A stretch of 29,838 bases of DNA from Akkermansiaceae bacterium UBA6138. GTDB lineage: Bacteria > Verrucomicrobiota > Verrucomicrobiia > Verrucomicrobiales > DEV007. Positions within the stretch are counted from its first letter, which is position 1; each line of letters begins with the position of its first letter. Below, one piece after another: positions 23,449-29,838 of the stretch. The notes under the pieces are model-generated. The model was given only the letters and a program-made list of their open reading frames with translations, searched no databases and was not told where the DNA came from. The translations under genes and the position numbers were made by a program. Where the stretch lies: contig DIVG01000079.1 of the NCBI GenBank assembly GCA_002422425.1, positions 69,621-99,458 on the forward strand, given 5' to 3'.

Positions 23449-23476
23449 AATATAGGCGGTCTTGGCCTGACCGCAA
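23449..23476 (-). promoter_or_regulatory. Candidate sigma-70 promoter of the superoperon with embedded inverted repeat
   Basis: On the minus strand a TTGCGG -35 (23476-23471) and a TATATT -10 (23454-23449) are 16 bases apart. The inverted repeat GCGGTC-N7-GACCGC (23456-23474) fills the -35 and spacer, as an operator would. The leader to rpsL would be about 109 bases. Only half of the -35 matches consensus. Confidence 0.5.
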
Positions 23477-23518
23477 GAGGAATTTGTTTCAAAAGTTTGG
23501 AAAACAGCATCTCGACCT

Positions 23519-23538
23519 CCCGGATTTTAAAATCCGGG
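23519..23538. promoter_or_regulatory. Perfect 20-base palindrome upstream of rpsL
   Basis: CCCGGATTTTAAAATCCGGG is perfectly symmetric with 10-base arms. As RNA it gives an 8-bp stem with a TTAA loop. There is no following T tract, so it fits a protein-binding site better than a terminator. It lies 43 bases upstream of the candidate -35. Confidence 0.5.
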
Positions 23539-23585
23539 ACTGAAACGCCGGAAAACGGGGCGAATCAGAGAAATTTGATAGAGAC

Positions 23586-23608
23586 CTCTGCGGGCATATC
23601 CCGGAGAG
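23586..23608. terminator. Stem-loop just after the tRNA
   Basis: CTCT-CGGG / CCCG-AGAG with one mismatch and a 5-base loop begins 15 bases downstream of the tRNA 3' end. It lacks a U tract, so it may be a processing or weak termination signal for the tRNA transcript. Confidence 0.3.
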
Positions 23609-23622
23609 CCGTCGCCTTGCAG

Positions 23623-23694
<72 letters not shown>

Positions 23695-23702
23695 GTCCAC
23701 AA

Positions 23703-23741
23703 AAGCGGTCCGTAAGGAACTTTTTCCCCGGCGATTGTCAA
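23703..23741 (-). promoter_or_regulatory. Candidate promoter of the tRNA gene
   Basis: A perfect TTGACA -35 hexamer (23741-23736) lies 42 bases before the tRNA 5' end. No good -10 is present at 16-18 bases; the nearest is TCCTTA after 17. The -35 match and location are the only support. Confidence 0.35.
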
Positions 23742-23775
23742 GCTCTCGCTTCATGAATCGTTCGATTCCTCAATT

Positions 23776-24720
23776 TTATAAATTTGCCGCGTGCAGCCCC
23801 CATGCAATGACAAGTGGAGCCGTGACGAGACTCACGATTGAAGTGATCATCACCACCTGGATCGCGACCTGGGGCTGCCCCCCGAAAAGCCGGGCCAGAA
23901 CGATGGGGAAAATCGCCGTCGGCATCGCCGCCTGGACAACGAGAAGACGCTGCAGGTCCGGCGCGATGGGGAACGAGAGCACGACCAGAAGAATCACAGC
24001 GGCATGCAGCCCGAGACGGACGAACACACTGACGAGGCCCACCCTGAAGGCATCGTTGAAGATTCCCGCTTTGAAAAAGTGACTCATGGTGGCCCCGATC
24101 ATAAAAATCGACATCGGCACGGCACACCGCCCGAGCATCTCAAAACTTGTCGTGAGGACCCCGGGGACAAACTGATAGGCCCCGGTGTAGTTCAGGACGA
24201 GGGCAAACATCAGAGCCAAAAACGGGCCGTTAATGACCGATTTCAACCCCGCTTTGCCCGTCAGGATTGCCATTCCCACCGTCCACATGGCAAATTCCAC
24301 CCCGACCCCGAAGACAAAAACGAGCCCCGATGGCCCCGGATTGCCCGGGAAAAGCGCCACGAGGAGGGGGAGCGGGAGAAACCCGTAATTCTGGATGCCG
24401 GTGCTGATCGTGAACGTCCGCAACCCGCTTCCCACCCGCATTCCGCCGCCCAGGCCCGCAAGCCACGCGATGAGGAACCCCGCCAGAGTCACGAAGAATC
24501 CCAGGCCGATCGCCCAGGCCGCCGAAGAGACCGTGGCGAGAGCCGGATTTCCCGGGATGAGGTAAAGGATGAGACAGGGCGTCAGGAGATTGAGCCCGAT
24601 CTTCATCATCCCGGTCTCCGTTTCGGCATTGAGCCACCCGCGCCGGTGGAAGAGAAACCCCACCGCGATGAGGATAAAGACGGGCAGCGTTGCCGAGAGA
24701 ATGGTGAAGTAGGAGGGCAT
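23776..24720 (-). CDS. AEC family permease (auxin efflux carrier-like)
   Basis: The 314-residue integral membrane protein is hydrophobic throughout, with about ten predicted segments. Family features include the early LPVFILIAVGFLFHRRGWLN, the GxQNYGFLPLPLLVALF segment (STGIQNYGFLPLPLL), and AAMPTAIFPIVLARLFGGQ, like the AMP-P-A-N region of AEC carriers. Such proteins move organic acids or related anions across the inner membrane; the substrate is not predictable. I chose ATG 24720 (MPSYFTIL); the open frame continues 26 codons upstream but overlaps the PBP gene. Confidence 0.88.
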   Translation of the reverse strand: MPSYFTILSATLPVFILIAVGFLFHRRGWLNAETETGMMKIGLNLLTPCLILYLIPGNPALATVSSAAWAIGLGFFVTLAGFLIAWLAGLGGGMRVGSGLRTFTISTGIQNYGFLPLPLLVALFPGNPGPSGLVFVFGVGVEFAMWTVGMAILTGKAGLKSVINGPFLALMFALVLNYTGAYQFVPGVLTTSFEMLGRCAVPMSIFMIGATMSHFFKAGIFNDAFRVGLVSVFVRLGLHAAVILLVVLSFPIAPDLQRLLVVQAAMPTAIFPIVLARLFGGQPQVAIQVVMITSIVSLVTAPLVIAWGLHAANL

Positions 24721-24769
24721 CGGAGAAGTCCCGAACGAAGCGCAGAGACGCGATTGAAGCAAGGCCCGG

Positions 24770-26314
24770 CTAGAGCGCCACCATCTTCGTCCAGACACGA
24801 ACGATTTTGGATTTCACGGACCCGAGATCACCCGTGTAGTTGTTGACGAAAAGGGTGAAGGCGTAGCGCTTTCCCGAGCGGGTATTGACGTAGCCCGCGT
24901 AGTTGCGGATGCGGTCGAGGGTCCCGCTCTTTGCGCGAATGCGCCCCTCGGCAGCGGTGCCGCCCCCGATGCTGCGTAAGGTGCCGGACTGGCCGGCCGT
25001 CGGGAGGGATTGATAAAACGTGTCAAAGTGCTCCGCCTGGCTCGCGTGATAGAGCATCATTGTCATCTGCCGGGGCGTCACCGTGTTGGCGCGGGAGAGA
25101 CCGCATCCGTCTCCCATGAAAAAGCCGGTCATGTCGATGCCCTTCCCGGCCCAGTGGGCATAGGTCGCCTCGGACGCGTCGACGGTCGTGCCCTTTTTCC
25201 CGGCGGCGATGCCGATGAGCCGGTGAATCGCCTCGGCGCGGAGGTTGTCGGATTGGTGATTCGTCACCGTGAGGAGGGAGGCGAGGGAATCGGACGACTG
25301 CTCGTGAATCGTCCGGCGCGCGCCGATTTCCTTTCCGGCGATGCCGAGAAGCCGGTCCGTGGTCGGCTCGCCGGCGACGGGGATCCCGTTTTTGTTCAGG
25401 TACTCGCTGAAGGTGCGGGCACAGAAAAAGGCGGGATCAGGCAAGGCGCCTTTGATGGTGAAGGAACCGCGCCCGGCCGGCACGGTCCCGCGCAGATAAA
25501 AGAGCTTCCCGTAGGGGTCGCCGTAGATAAACCCCCGGTCGCCCGATCCGGCGGCCCCGACCCGCATTTCGTTGACGAACTCGATCCCGGGGAGCTTCGG
25601 CTCGGTTCCGGAGTGGGGCGCTCTTGCCCCGACCGAAGGCGTCCGGAAGGTGCAATAAAAGAGATTCTGGTAGATCGTCAGCCCGCTTGCCCCGGCTCCG
25701 TAGTAGTTTCCCATGTCATTCCACTGCCAGGTGTCGGGCGTGAGGGTCGTCCCGAAAATCGAGGCATCGCCGATGACAGATCCCTCGACCTTTTTCACGC
25801 CGGCTTTGTCCAGCGCCGCTTTCCACCCGGCAAAGGGCTGCGTCGCCGAAGCCGCCCCGAGGGTCGGATCGCCTCCCCCGCGGATGACGACGTCTCCGCT
25901 CAAAGCGCCGTCCTCACCCAGTTCCCCCGTCGTCTGCAACGCCGTCACGAAGCGGTAGTCCGGCCCGAGCCATTCATTCGCCGTGGCCGTCGAGATGACC
26001 TTCATCGTGGAGGCGGGGACAAGGCCCGAGTCCATCCGATAACCCGCCGCAGCCGACGGCTCGGCATCGAGTGGAATGAGACAAAAGCCGACGAGGGCCG
26101 TCTTCAGACCTGTCTCCCCCGCGATTTTTTCCACTTCAGCGATAACTTCCTCGACCGTGCCGCCGCGAACGACAGCGGGGAAAGTCGCAAGAAAAAGGAG
26201 CCCGGCCAGCACCCGGACGATCCCGATTTTAGCGAAAGAGCCTCGGGACAAAGTCGGCGAGATAACCGCGCCAGACCGGCCAGCTGTGATCCCCCTCGGT
26301 GAGATGCCATTCAT
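24770..26314 (-). CDS. dacB: D-alanyl-D-alanine carboxypeptidase/endopeptidase, PBP4 type (peptidase S13)
   Basis: A probable signal segment (about 29-50, VRVLAGLLFLATFPAVV) precedes a PBP4-like enzyme of about 460 residues. The three penicillin-binding motifs are S102-T-M-K105 (ASTMK), S355-D-N357 (HQSDNLRAEA) and K462-S-G464 (AKSGTLDRIRNYAG). VVIRGGGDPTLG (142-153) is the family domain II entry. It trims D-Ala from peptidoglycan peptides in the periplasm. The first ATG (26314) overlaps the upstream esterase gene by 86 bases. A GTG at V35 would remove that overlap but leave a signal peptide without N-terminal positive charge, so the start is unsettled. Confidence 0.9.
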   Translation of the reverse strand: MNGISPRGITAGRSGAVISPTLSRGSFAKIGIVRVLAGLLFLATFPAVVRGGTVEEVIAEVEKIAGETGLKTALVGFCLIPLDAEPSAAAGYRMDSGLVPASTMKVISTATANEWLGPDYRFVTALQTTGELGEDGALSGDVVIRGGGDPTLGAASATQPFAGWKAALDKAGVKKVEGSVIGDASIFGTTLTPDTWQWNDMGNYYGAGASGLTIYQNLFYCTFRTPSVGARAPHSGTEPKLPGIEFVNEMRVGAAGSGDRGFIYGDPYGKLFYLRGTVPAGRGSFTIKGALPDPAFFCARTFSEYLNKNGIPVAGEPTTDRLLGIAGKEIGARRTIHEQSSDSLASLLTVTNHQSDNLRAEAIHRLIGIAAGKKGTTVDASEATYAHWAGKGIDMTGFFMGDGCGLSRANTVTPRQMTMMLYHASQAEHFDTFYQSLPTAGQSGTLRSIGGGTAAEGRIRAKSGTLDRIRNYAGYVNTRSGKRYAFTLFVNNYTGDLGSVKSKIVRVWTKMVAL

Positions 26315-27347
26315 GAGTGACGGTTTTCTCCTTCAGCAGGGCCGTCAACTGCTCGTTTTCCCCGAGGAGAAAATCATCTTTGCCGCAGGCAATCCAGAGC
26401 AGCTTGAGCTTTGCATTCGTGCCCGCCACATCGGAAAGTGCCGCATCAATCGCCGCCGCCTCGGGAATCGCCGCGCTGAAGGCTCCGATCACGGAAAAGG
26501 TCTCGAGCGAGTTCAGCCCTATCGTGAGGGCGTGGAGCCCGCCCATGGAAAGGCCGGCAATGGCGCGGTTTTCCCGACCGGGACGGACCCGGTAGAGATC
26601 CTCCACCATCGGGAGAGCGGCCTCAAGGAGATCGCGTCGCAGCTCTTCCGTGTTCGCCGGGGAGCGCCCGTCCCCGTAGGACTCGGGGATGGGGTGCCCG
26701 TCGAGCATCATCACGATCATCGGCCCGGCCTTTCCGGCGGCGATGAGATTGTCGAGGATCCAGTGGGCCTTCCCATGCGCCACCCAGGTCGCGAAGCCGT
26801 CGCTGTGCCCGTGCTGGAGGACAAGGAGCGGGTAATCCCCCTCGCCCTTCTCGTAGCCCGGCGGCGTGTAGACCTGCATCTCGCGGAAACGCCCGATGGG
26901 GGCGGATTCGTAGGCATGGTAATGGACGGTGCCGTGGGGGACATCTTTGAAATCAAAGAGCGCCTCGCCCGGGAGATGCAGGAGGCTCGTGTTCGGCGAA
27001 CGCTGCGGCTTCAGCCGCGGATTGCCTGGATCGACCATTTTCACTCCGTCGATCGTGAAGCTGTATTCGTAGATCCCCGGCGCGACCGACTCCAGCGTGC
27101 CCGACCAGAGTCCCGCCGCGTCACGGGCGAGTTCGAGTTTACCCGACACCATCTGCCCGGTCACGGCGACCTCCTTCGCCGCCGGCGCTTTGATTTGAAA
27201 AGTGACCTTGCCACCCTCTTCGATGATCGGAGAGACGATCGGCTTCGGTCGGGGCGGACGTTTTGCCTCTGCTTCCGCAGCCTCGCCGGAGCCAACCGTG
27301 ACGAAAAGGAAAACGACGGCAACAGCGCGAACGATTCGGAATCTCAT
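26229..27347 (-). CDS. Exported esterase of the CE1/esterase D type with N-terminal Ig-like domain
   Basis: The 372-residue protein has a signal peptide (about 1-23). An early-set Ig-like domain follows at about 38-125 (KVTFQIKAPAAKEVAVTG, LWSGTLESVAPGIYEYSFTIDG), then an alpha/beta-hydrolase domain. The nucleophile is S267 (AGLSMGG), the likely acid D324 or D325 (CGKDDFL), and the base H354 (GDHSWPVWR). This layout matches bacterial acetyl- or feruloyl-xylan esterases of family CE1, which act on plant polysaccharides outside the cell. The substrate is an inference. It starts 25 bases after the SHD1/DUF1080 gene stop and is probably in the same operon. Confidence 0.88.
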   Translation of the reverse strand: MRFRIVRAVAVVFLFVTVGSGEAAEAEAKRPPRPKPIVSPIIEEGGKVTFQIKAPAAKEVAVTGQMVSGKLELARDAAGLWSGTLESVAPGIYEYSFTIDGVKMVDPGNPRLKPQRSPNTSLLHLPGEALFDFKDVPHGTVHYHAYESAPIGRFREMQVYTPPGYEKGEGDYPLLVLQHGHSDGFATWVAHGKAHWILDNLIAAGKAGPMIVMMLDGHPIPESYGDGRSPANTEELRRDLLEAALPMVEDLYRVRPGRENRAIAGLSMGGLHALTIGLNSLETFSVIGAFSAAIPEAAAIDAALSDVAGTNAKLKLLWIACGKDDFLLGENEQLTALLKEKTVTHEWHLTEGDHSWPVWRGYLADFVPRLFR

Positions 27348-27372
27348 GAGTCGGAAAAATGGGAAAGAGACT

Positions 27373-28281
27373 TCACTCGGTCGCTACCCCGCCCTTCGCG
27401 GCACGCACGGAGAAGTCATCGTAGTGCACATCATTGATGTTCGTCGTCAGGCTCACGAGCGACTTTGTCGGATGAGCGAGCCCTTCGGACTTCAGCTTCC
27501 CGACCTCATACCCGTTCACCGAGACGACGACCTCGTCGCCTTTGGTTTGAATGAGAAGGGTATGCCACTCCTCGCGGTCGAGCTTGAGGGGGAAATTCGC
27601 CGTCTTGGTCTTGAGCATCTCCAGGGTCGCCTCGTCGAGCGTGCCCCCGTCCTTGCGTCTAGCGTAGATCGTATTTTCAAAATTCCCCGTCTTCGCATCG
27701 GAGATGGACCCGTTCGTCGGGGTGATCATGATGCTGCTGATATGACCGGCGTGCGAGCCTTTGTAATCCTTGTCATCGAGCCAGACGTTGAAGCGCTCGG
27801 CCGATTCGCCCATGAAGTTGAACTTCACCGAGACCTCGAGGTCCTGCTTCCCTTCGAAGCGAATCGCGTCGACCCCGGCGTGATCCTTGATATCGATCGT
27901 CTTGCCGATGAGGACGCCGTCCTTCACGACACTCTCGCTCTTGTAATGGGTCCACTGCTCGCCGAAGCCGTCTTTGGAAAAGTCATCTTCGAAGATGAGC
28001 TCGGTGTAAAAGGACTCCTCCGCCTCATCCGCCTCTCCATTCCCAAGCCCGGCCGGTTTCCAGGTCGCGAGAAATTCCTGATCCTCCTTCGAGAGACTCT
28101 CCACCGGCACCTCAAAGACCCGGCGGTTCGCCATGATGCGGACCTTGCCGTCCTTCATCGAGAGCAGTTCTGCCTCGATCTTTTTCCCGTCCGCGTTCGT
28201 CAGGGTGCGCCTCTCACGGGCTTCGGTGTATTGCAAAGTCAGCCCGAAGAGGGCCACGAGGAGAATCGGGGAGAGTTTCAT
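27373..28281 (-). CDS. Exported SHD1-domain and DUF1080-like protein
   Basis: A signal peptide (about 1-21) is followed by an SHD1-like module (RRTLTNADGKKIEAELLSMKDGKVRI, then VFEVPVESLSKEDQEFL, about 24-72). A jelly-roll domain of the DUF1080/concanavalin type covers about 95-297 (FEDDFSKDGFGEQWTHYK, EEWHTLLIQTKGDEVVVSVNGYEVG). These pairs are common in exported proteins of Planctomycetes and Verrucomicrobia and are thought to bind or cleave glycans. No catalytic residues can be assigned with confidence. It heads the esterase-PBP group. Confidence 0.82.
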   Translation of the reverse strand: MKLSPILLVALFGLTLQYTEARERRTLTNADGKKIEAELLSMKDGKVRIMANRRVFEVPVESLSKEDQEFLATWKPAGLGNGEADEAEESFYTELIFEDDFSKDGFGEQWTHYKSESVVKDGVLIGKTIDIKDHAGVDAIRFEGKQDLEVSVKFNFMGESAERFNVWLDDKDYKGSHAGHISSIMITPTNGSISDAKTGNFENTIYARRKDGGTLDEATLEMLKTKTANFPLKLDREEWHTLLIQTKGDEVVVSVNGYEVGKLKSEGLAHPTKSLVSLTTNINDVHYDDFSVRAAKGGVATE

Positions 28282-28345
28282 GATTTTTTTCCACTATCCT
28301 CCGGGGCGCGGGTCGCGGTCAATCCAAATCACTCCGTCTGTCCGA

Positions 28346-28366
28346 CTGCTGGCTGCTGGCTGCTAG
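28346..28366. repeat. Three tandem heptamers
   Basis: CTGCTGG, CTGCTGG and CTGCTAG occur in direct tandem between the transposase stop and the SHD1 gene. No function is evident; it may be slippage DNA tied to the mobile element border. Confidence 0.8.
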
Positions 28367-28397
28367 CAATTTCCTTTTCCAACCCATCAACTCCCTT

Positions 28398-28423
28398 CCC
28401 GCCGAAGCCCCGGGGTCGGAGGG
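28398..28423. repeat. REP-like imperfect palindrome near the transposase gene
   Basis: CCGA-AG-CCCC/GGGG-TCGG (28402-28419) is a hairpin with a two-base bulge, extended by CCC/GGG outside a mismatch. Bulged GC-rich stems are typical of REP sequences. It lies about 105 bases past the rayT-like stop. No second copy is visible in this window. Confidence 0.4.
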
Positions 28424-28528
28424 GGTTCGATTGCAGCGCTAGCCGCGGGGTTGGGAGGCGCAGGTGACGGGTATTCACATCAACGGTGCGAACCGATTTC
28501 ATTCGCCGTAAAAGAGTACGCGAGCAAT

Positions 28529-29575
28529 CTACGTCCCGATTACATCCTTCTGTAAATCGCGCAGCACCCGCAACTCGCCCCATTCCGCTCCCCGCATCCG
28601 CCTCGCGCCGGACTTTCGCTTTTCGCCGAAACGCCTTTGCCGTTCCTGTTCCCGCTCGAAGACTCTGTTGACGAACTCCGCCGTGCCCAGAACCGCTCCG
28701 TCGCAAAAATAACGCACCCGGTGACGCAGGACCTTCTGCACAGGCATCACCCCCTCAGTCTCCCGGACCGCCTCTACTTCCGCCTCTGCAAACCCGCGGC
28801 GTCCGCGCTCCCCGCGCTCCGGGTCAGGAGCCACTTCCTGCCCTTCCTCGTACAAAAAGAGCCGATACCGCGCCGAGGTTCGTCGCCAATCGCTTTTGAA
28901 ATCAGGATCCTGCAGGGCCTCGCTCAGCATCAGGCCAAGTCCCGCACGGGCCTTCTTTGCACCTCGTCTTCCCGAAAGTGCTTCCGCGTAGCCGCACCAG
29001 CGGTAGTCTTCCGGGTTCGTGACGATCCCCGCCCGCACCGGATTCAGATCGATGTAAGCCGAGATCGTTAGCAGGGCCCGTTCGCAGTCCTCGACCAATA
29101 CGCTCTTGTAGCGGCCTTCCCAGAGGGTCCCGGTGCGCCCGAGGCGTTTGTTCATGTAAAAGGTCACCCGCAGTTTCAGCTCTTTGAGAAAGAGCGAGAG
29201 ATCGCCGCGGCGGCGTTCGTAGCGATCGAGAATTTCCCGGTGCCAACGCTCGTCTCCTGCCTCCCGGGCCCGTTCCAGCTCCTGCCGCACCCCTTCGACG
29301 ACGATTTCGTCGTGGAGCAGTGGAAGCACCGCCAGCAGTCCCGCTTCATCGAGCGGAGCGAGCGCCTCCCGGTCCGGCACTTCGAGAAGGAGATGGAAGT
29401 GATTGGACATCAGACAATAAGTGACCACCCGAACCCCCGTAAAAGCTTCCTGATTACGCAGGATCTTGCGAAAGACCTCCTTCTCCCTGGCTTTGAAGAC
29501 CATTCGCCGGTCCACGACCCGTGACATGACATGGTAAAAGGAACGGCCTTCGCCGAGGAGTCGTGAGGTTCTCAT
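28529..29575 (-). mobile_element. REP-associated tyrosine transposase (Y1/TnpA_REP, RayT-like)
   Basis: This 348-residue protein has the single-strand DNA HUH nuclease motif H59-F-H61 (MSNHFHLLLEV) and a probable catalytic Tyr at 140 (RVTFYMNKRLGRTGTLWEGRYKS). TISAYIDLNPVRAGIVTNPEDYRWCGYAEAL is diagnostic of this family. RayT proteins cut and join REP hairpins and occur as single-copy domesticated or mobile genes. It appears intact, with no frameshift. The start codon sits in a CATTCA-A-TGAATG palindrome (29573-29585). Its C-terminal tail (about 230-348) is long, charged and variable, as in other Verrucomicrobia and Planctomycetes members. Confidence 0.9.
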
Positions 29576-29637
29576 TCAATGAATGATGCGGCGGGAGGGT
29601 GATTTTGGCAAGCGGAATCTTACTGATTGTCTGTCCC

Positions 29638-29655
29638 TTAAACTCATTAAACTCA
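29638..29655. repeat. Perfect tandem 9-base repeat at the RHS breakpoint
   Basis: TTAAACTCA is repeated twice without spacing, next to the sequence GGGACAGACA read on the minus strand. It lies exactly where similarity to the RHS core ends, so it may mark the mobile element junction. Confidence 0.7.
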
Positions 29656-29815
29656 ATTCTGGCACGTAGAAGCGGTAGCCGTAATTATACCACCCGGTCT
29701 CGACATCCCGGAACTGCCCCTGGAAGCGGAAGTCCCATTCGAAGTCTGAGTCGGCCCTCGGCGAGAAGTCTGCTGCCATGATGCGCCTCACCCCAAAGGC
29801 ACTGTAGGCATAGCG
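29651..29815 (-). pseudogene. RHS repeat-associated core domain fragment
   Basis: The translation YAYSAFG, then FRFQGQFRDVETGWYNYGYRFYVPELS is the well-known RHS/YD-repeat core signature (consensus F-QGQ-D-ETG-YNYRYYDPE). Similarity is lost at 29651, where GRF-SRDPI should follow. An in-frame stop (29816-29818) closes the upstream side. The gene is therefore a relic, truncated on both sides. RHS proteins are often large secreted toxins or surface proteins. A remnant near a REP transposase fits recombination or deletion. Confidence 0.75.
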
Positions 29816-29838
29816 TTAGTGCTAGGAATTCCCTTTTT

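Noticed and set aside
23519..23538. Intrinsic terminator for the tRNA
   Set aside because: The stem is strong but no U tract follows on either strand.
25010..28467. Plus-strand open frames of 421 to 453 residues
   Set aside because: They are antisense to the PBP4, esterase and DUF1080-like genes, which have clear motifs and signal peptides.

Overview
The window is about 30 kb of moderately GC-rich bacterial DNA. It is dominated by one minus-strand ribosomal-protein superoperon, roughly 5.4 to 23.3 kb. The gene families point to the Planctomycetes-Verrucomicrobia-Chlamydiae group, most likely Verrucomicrobiota. The clues are an SHD1 plus DUF1080-type exported protein, a REP-associated tyrosine transposase, an RHS relic, a CE1 esterase with an N-terminal Ig-like domain, and an S4 protein without zinc cysteines. 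This placement is inference from gene content; no 16S gene is present.

Layout. 1-1071 (+) is the 3' part of a hybrid histidine kinase. 1058-5298 (-) holds housekeeping genes: TatD, SufE, a GNAT acetyltransferase, an M32 carboxypeptidase, and an exported HtrA-like protein that has lost catalytic residues. 5452-23332 (-) is the fused str, S10, spc and alpha operon. In transcription order it reads S12, S7, EF-G, S10, L3, L4, L23, L2, S19, an exported coiled-coil protein, L22 fused to a helix-hairpin-helix domain, S3, L16, L29, S17, L14, L24, L5, S8, L6, L18, S5, L15, SecY, Map, L36, S13, S11, S4. Genes normally found in this order but absent here are tuf, S14 (rpsN), L30 (rpmD), adk, infA, rpoA and rplQ. 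The region 23333-23622 looks like the control region of the superoperon, with a promoter and several symmetric elements. A tRNA with anticodon CAT lies just upstream. 23776-28281 (-) encodes an AEC-family permease and three exported proteins: a PBP4-type peptidase, an esterase, and the SHD1/DUF1080 protein. 28.3-29.8 kb is a small accessory zone with a REP transposase, a REP-like hairpin, short tandem repeats, and a truncated RHS core fragment.

How the genes work together. The superoperon couples ribosome assembly to protein export (SecY) and N-terminal Met removal (Map). Three ribosomal proteins carry non-canonical extensions: L22 has a C-terminal HhH domain, and S5 and S11 have acidic N-termini. 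A gene for a secreted protein sits in the middle of the S10 segment. These are the most unusual things in the window.

No CRISPR array, rRNA gene, integrase or replication origin was seen. No gap longer than 300 bases lacks an annotated element.
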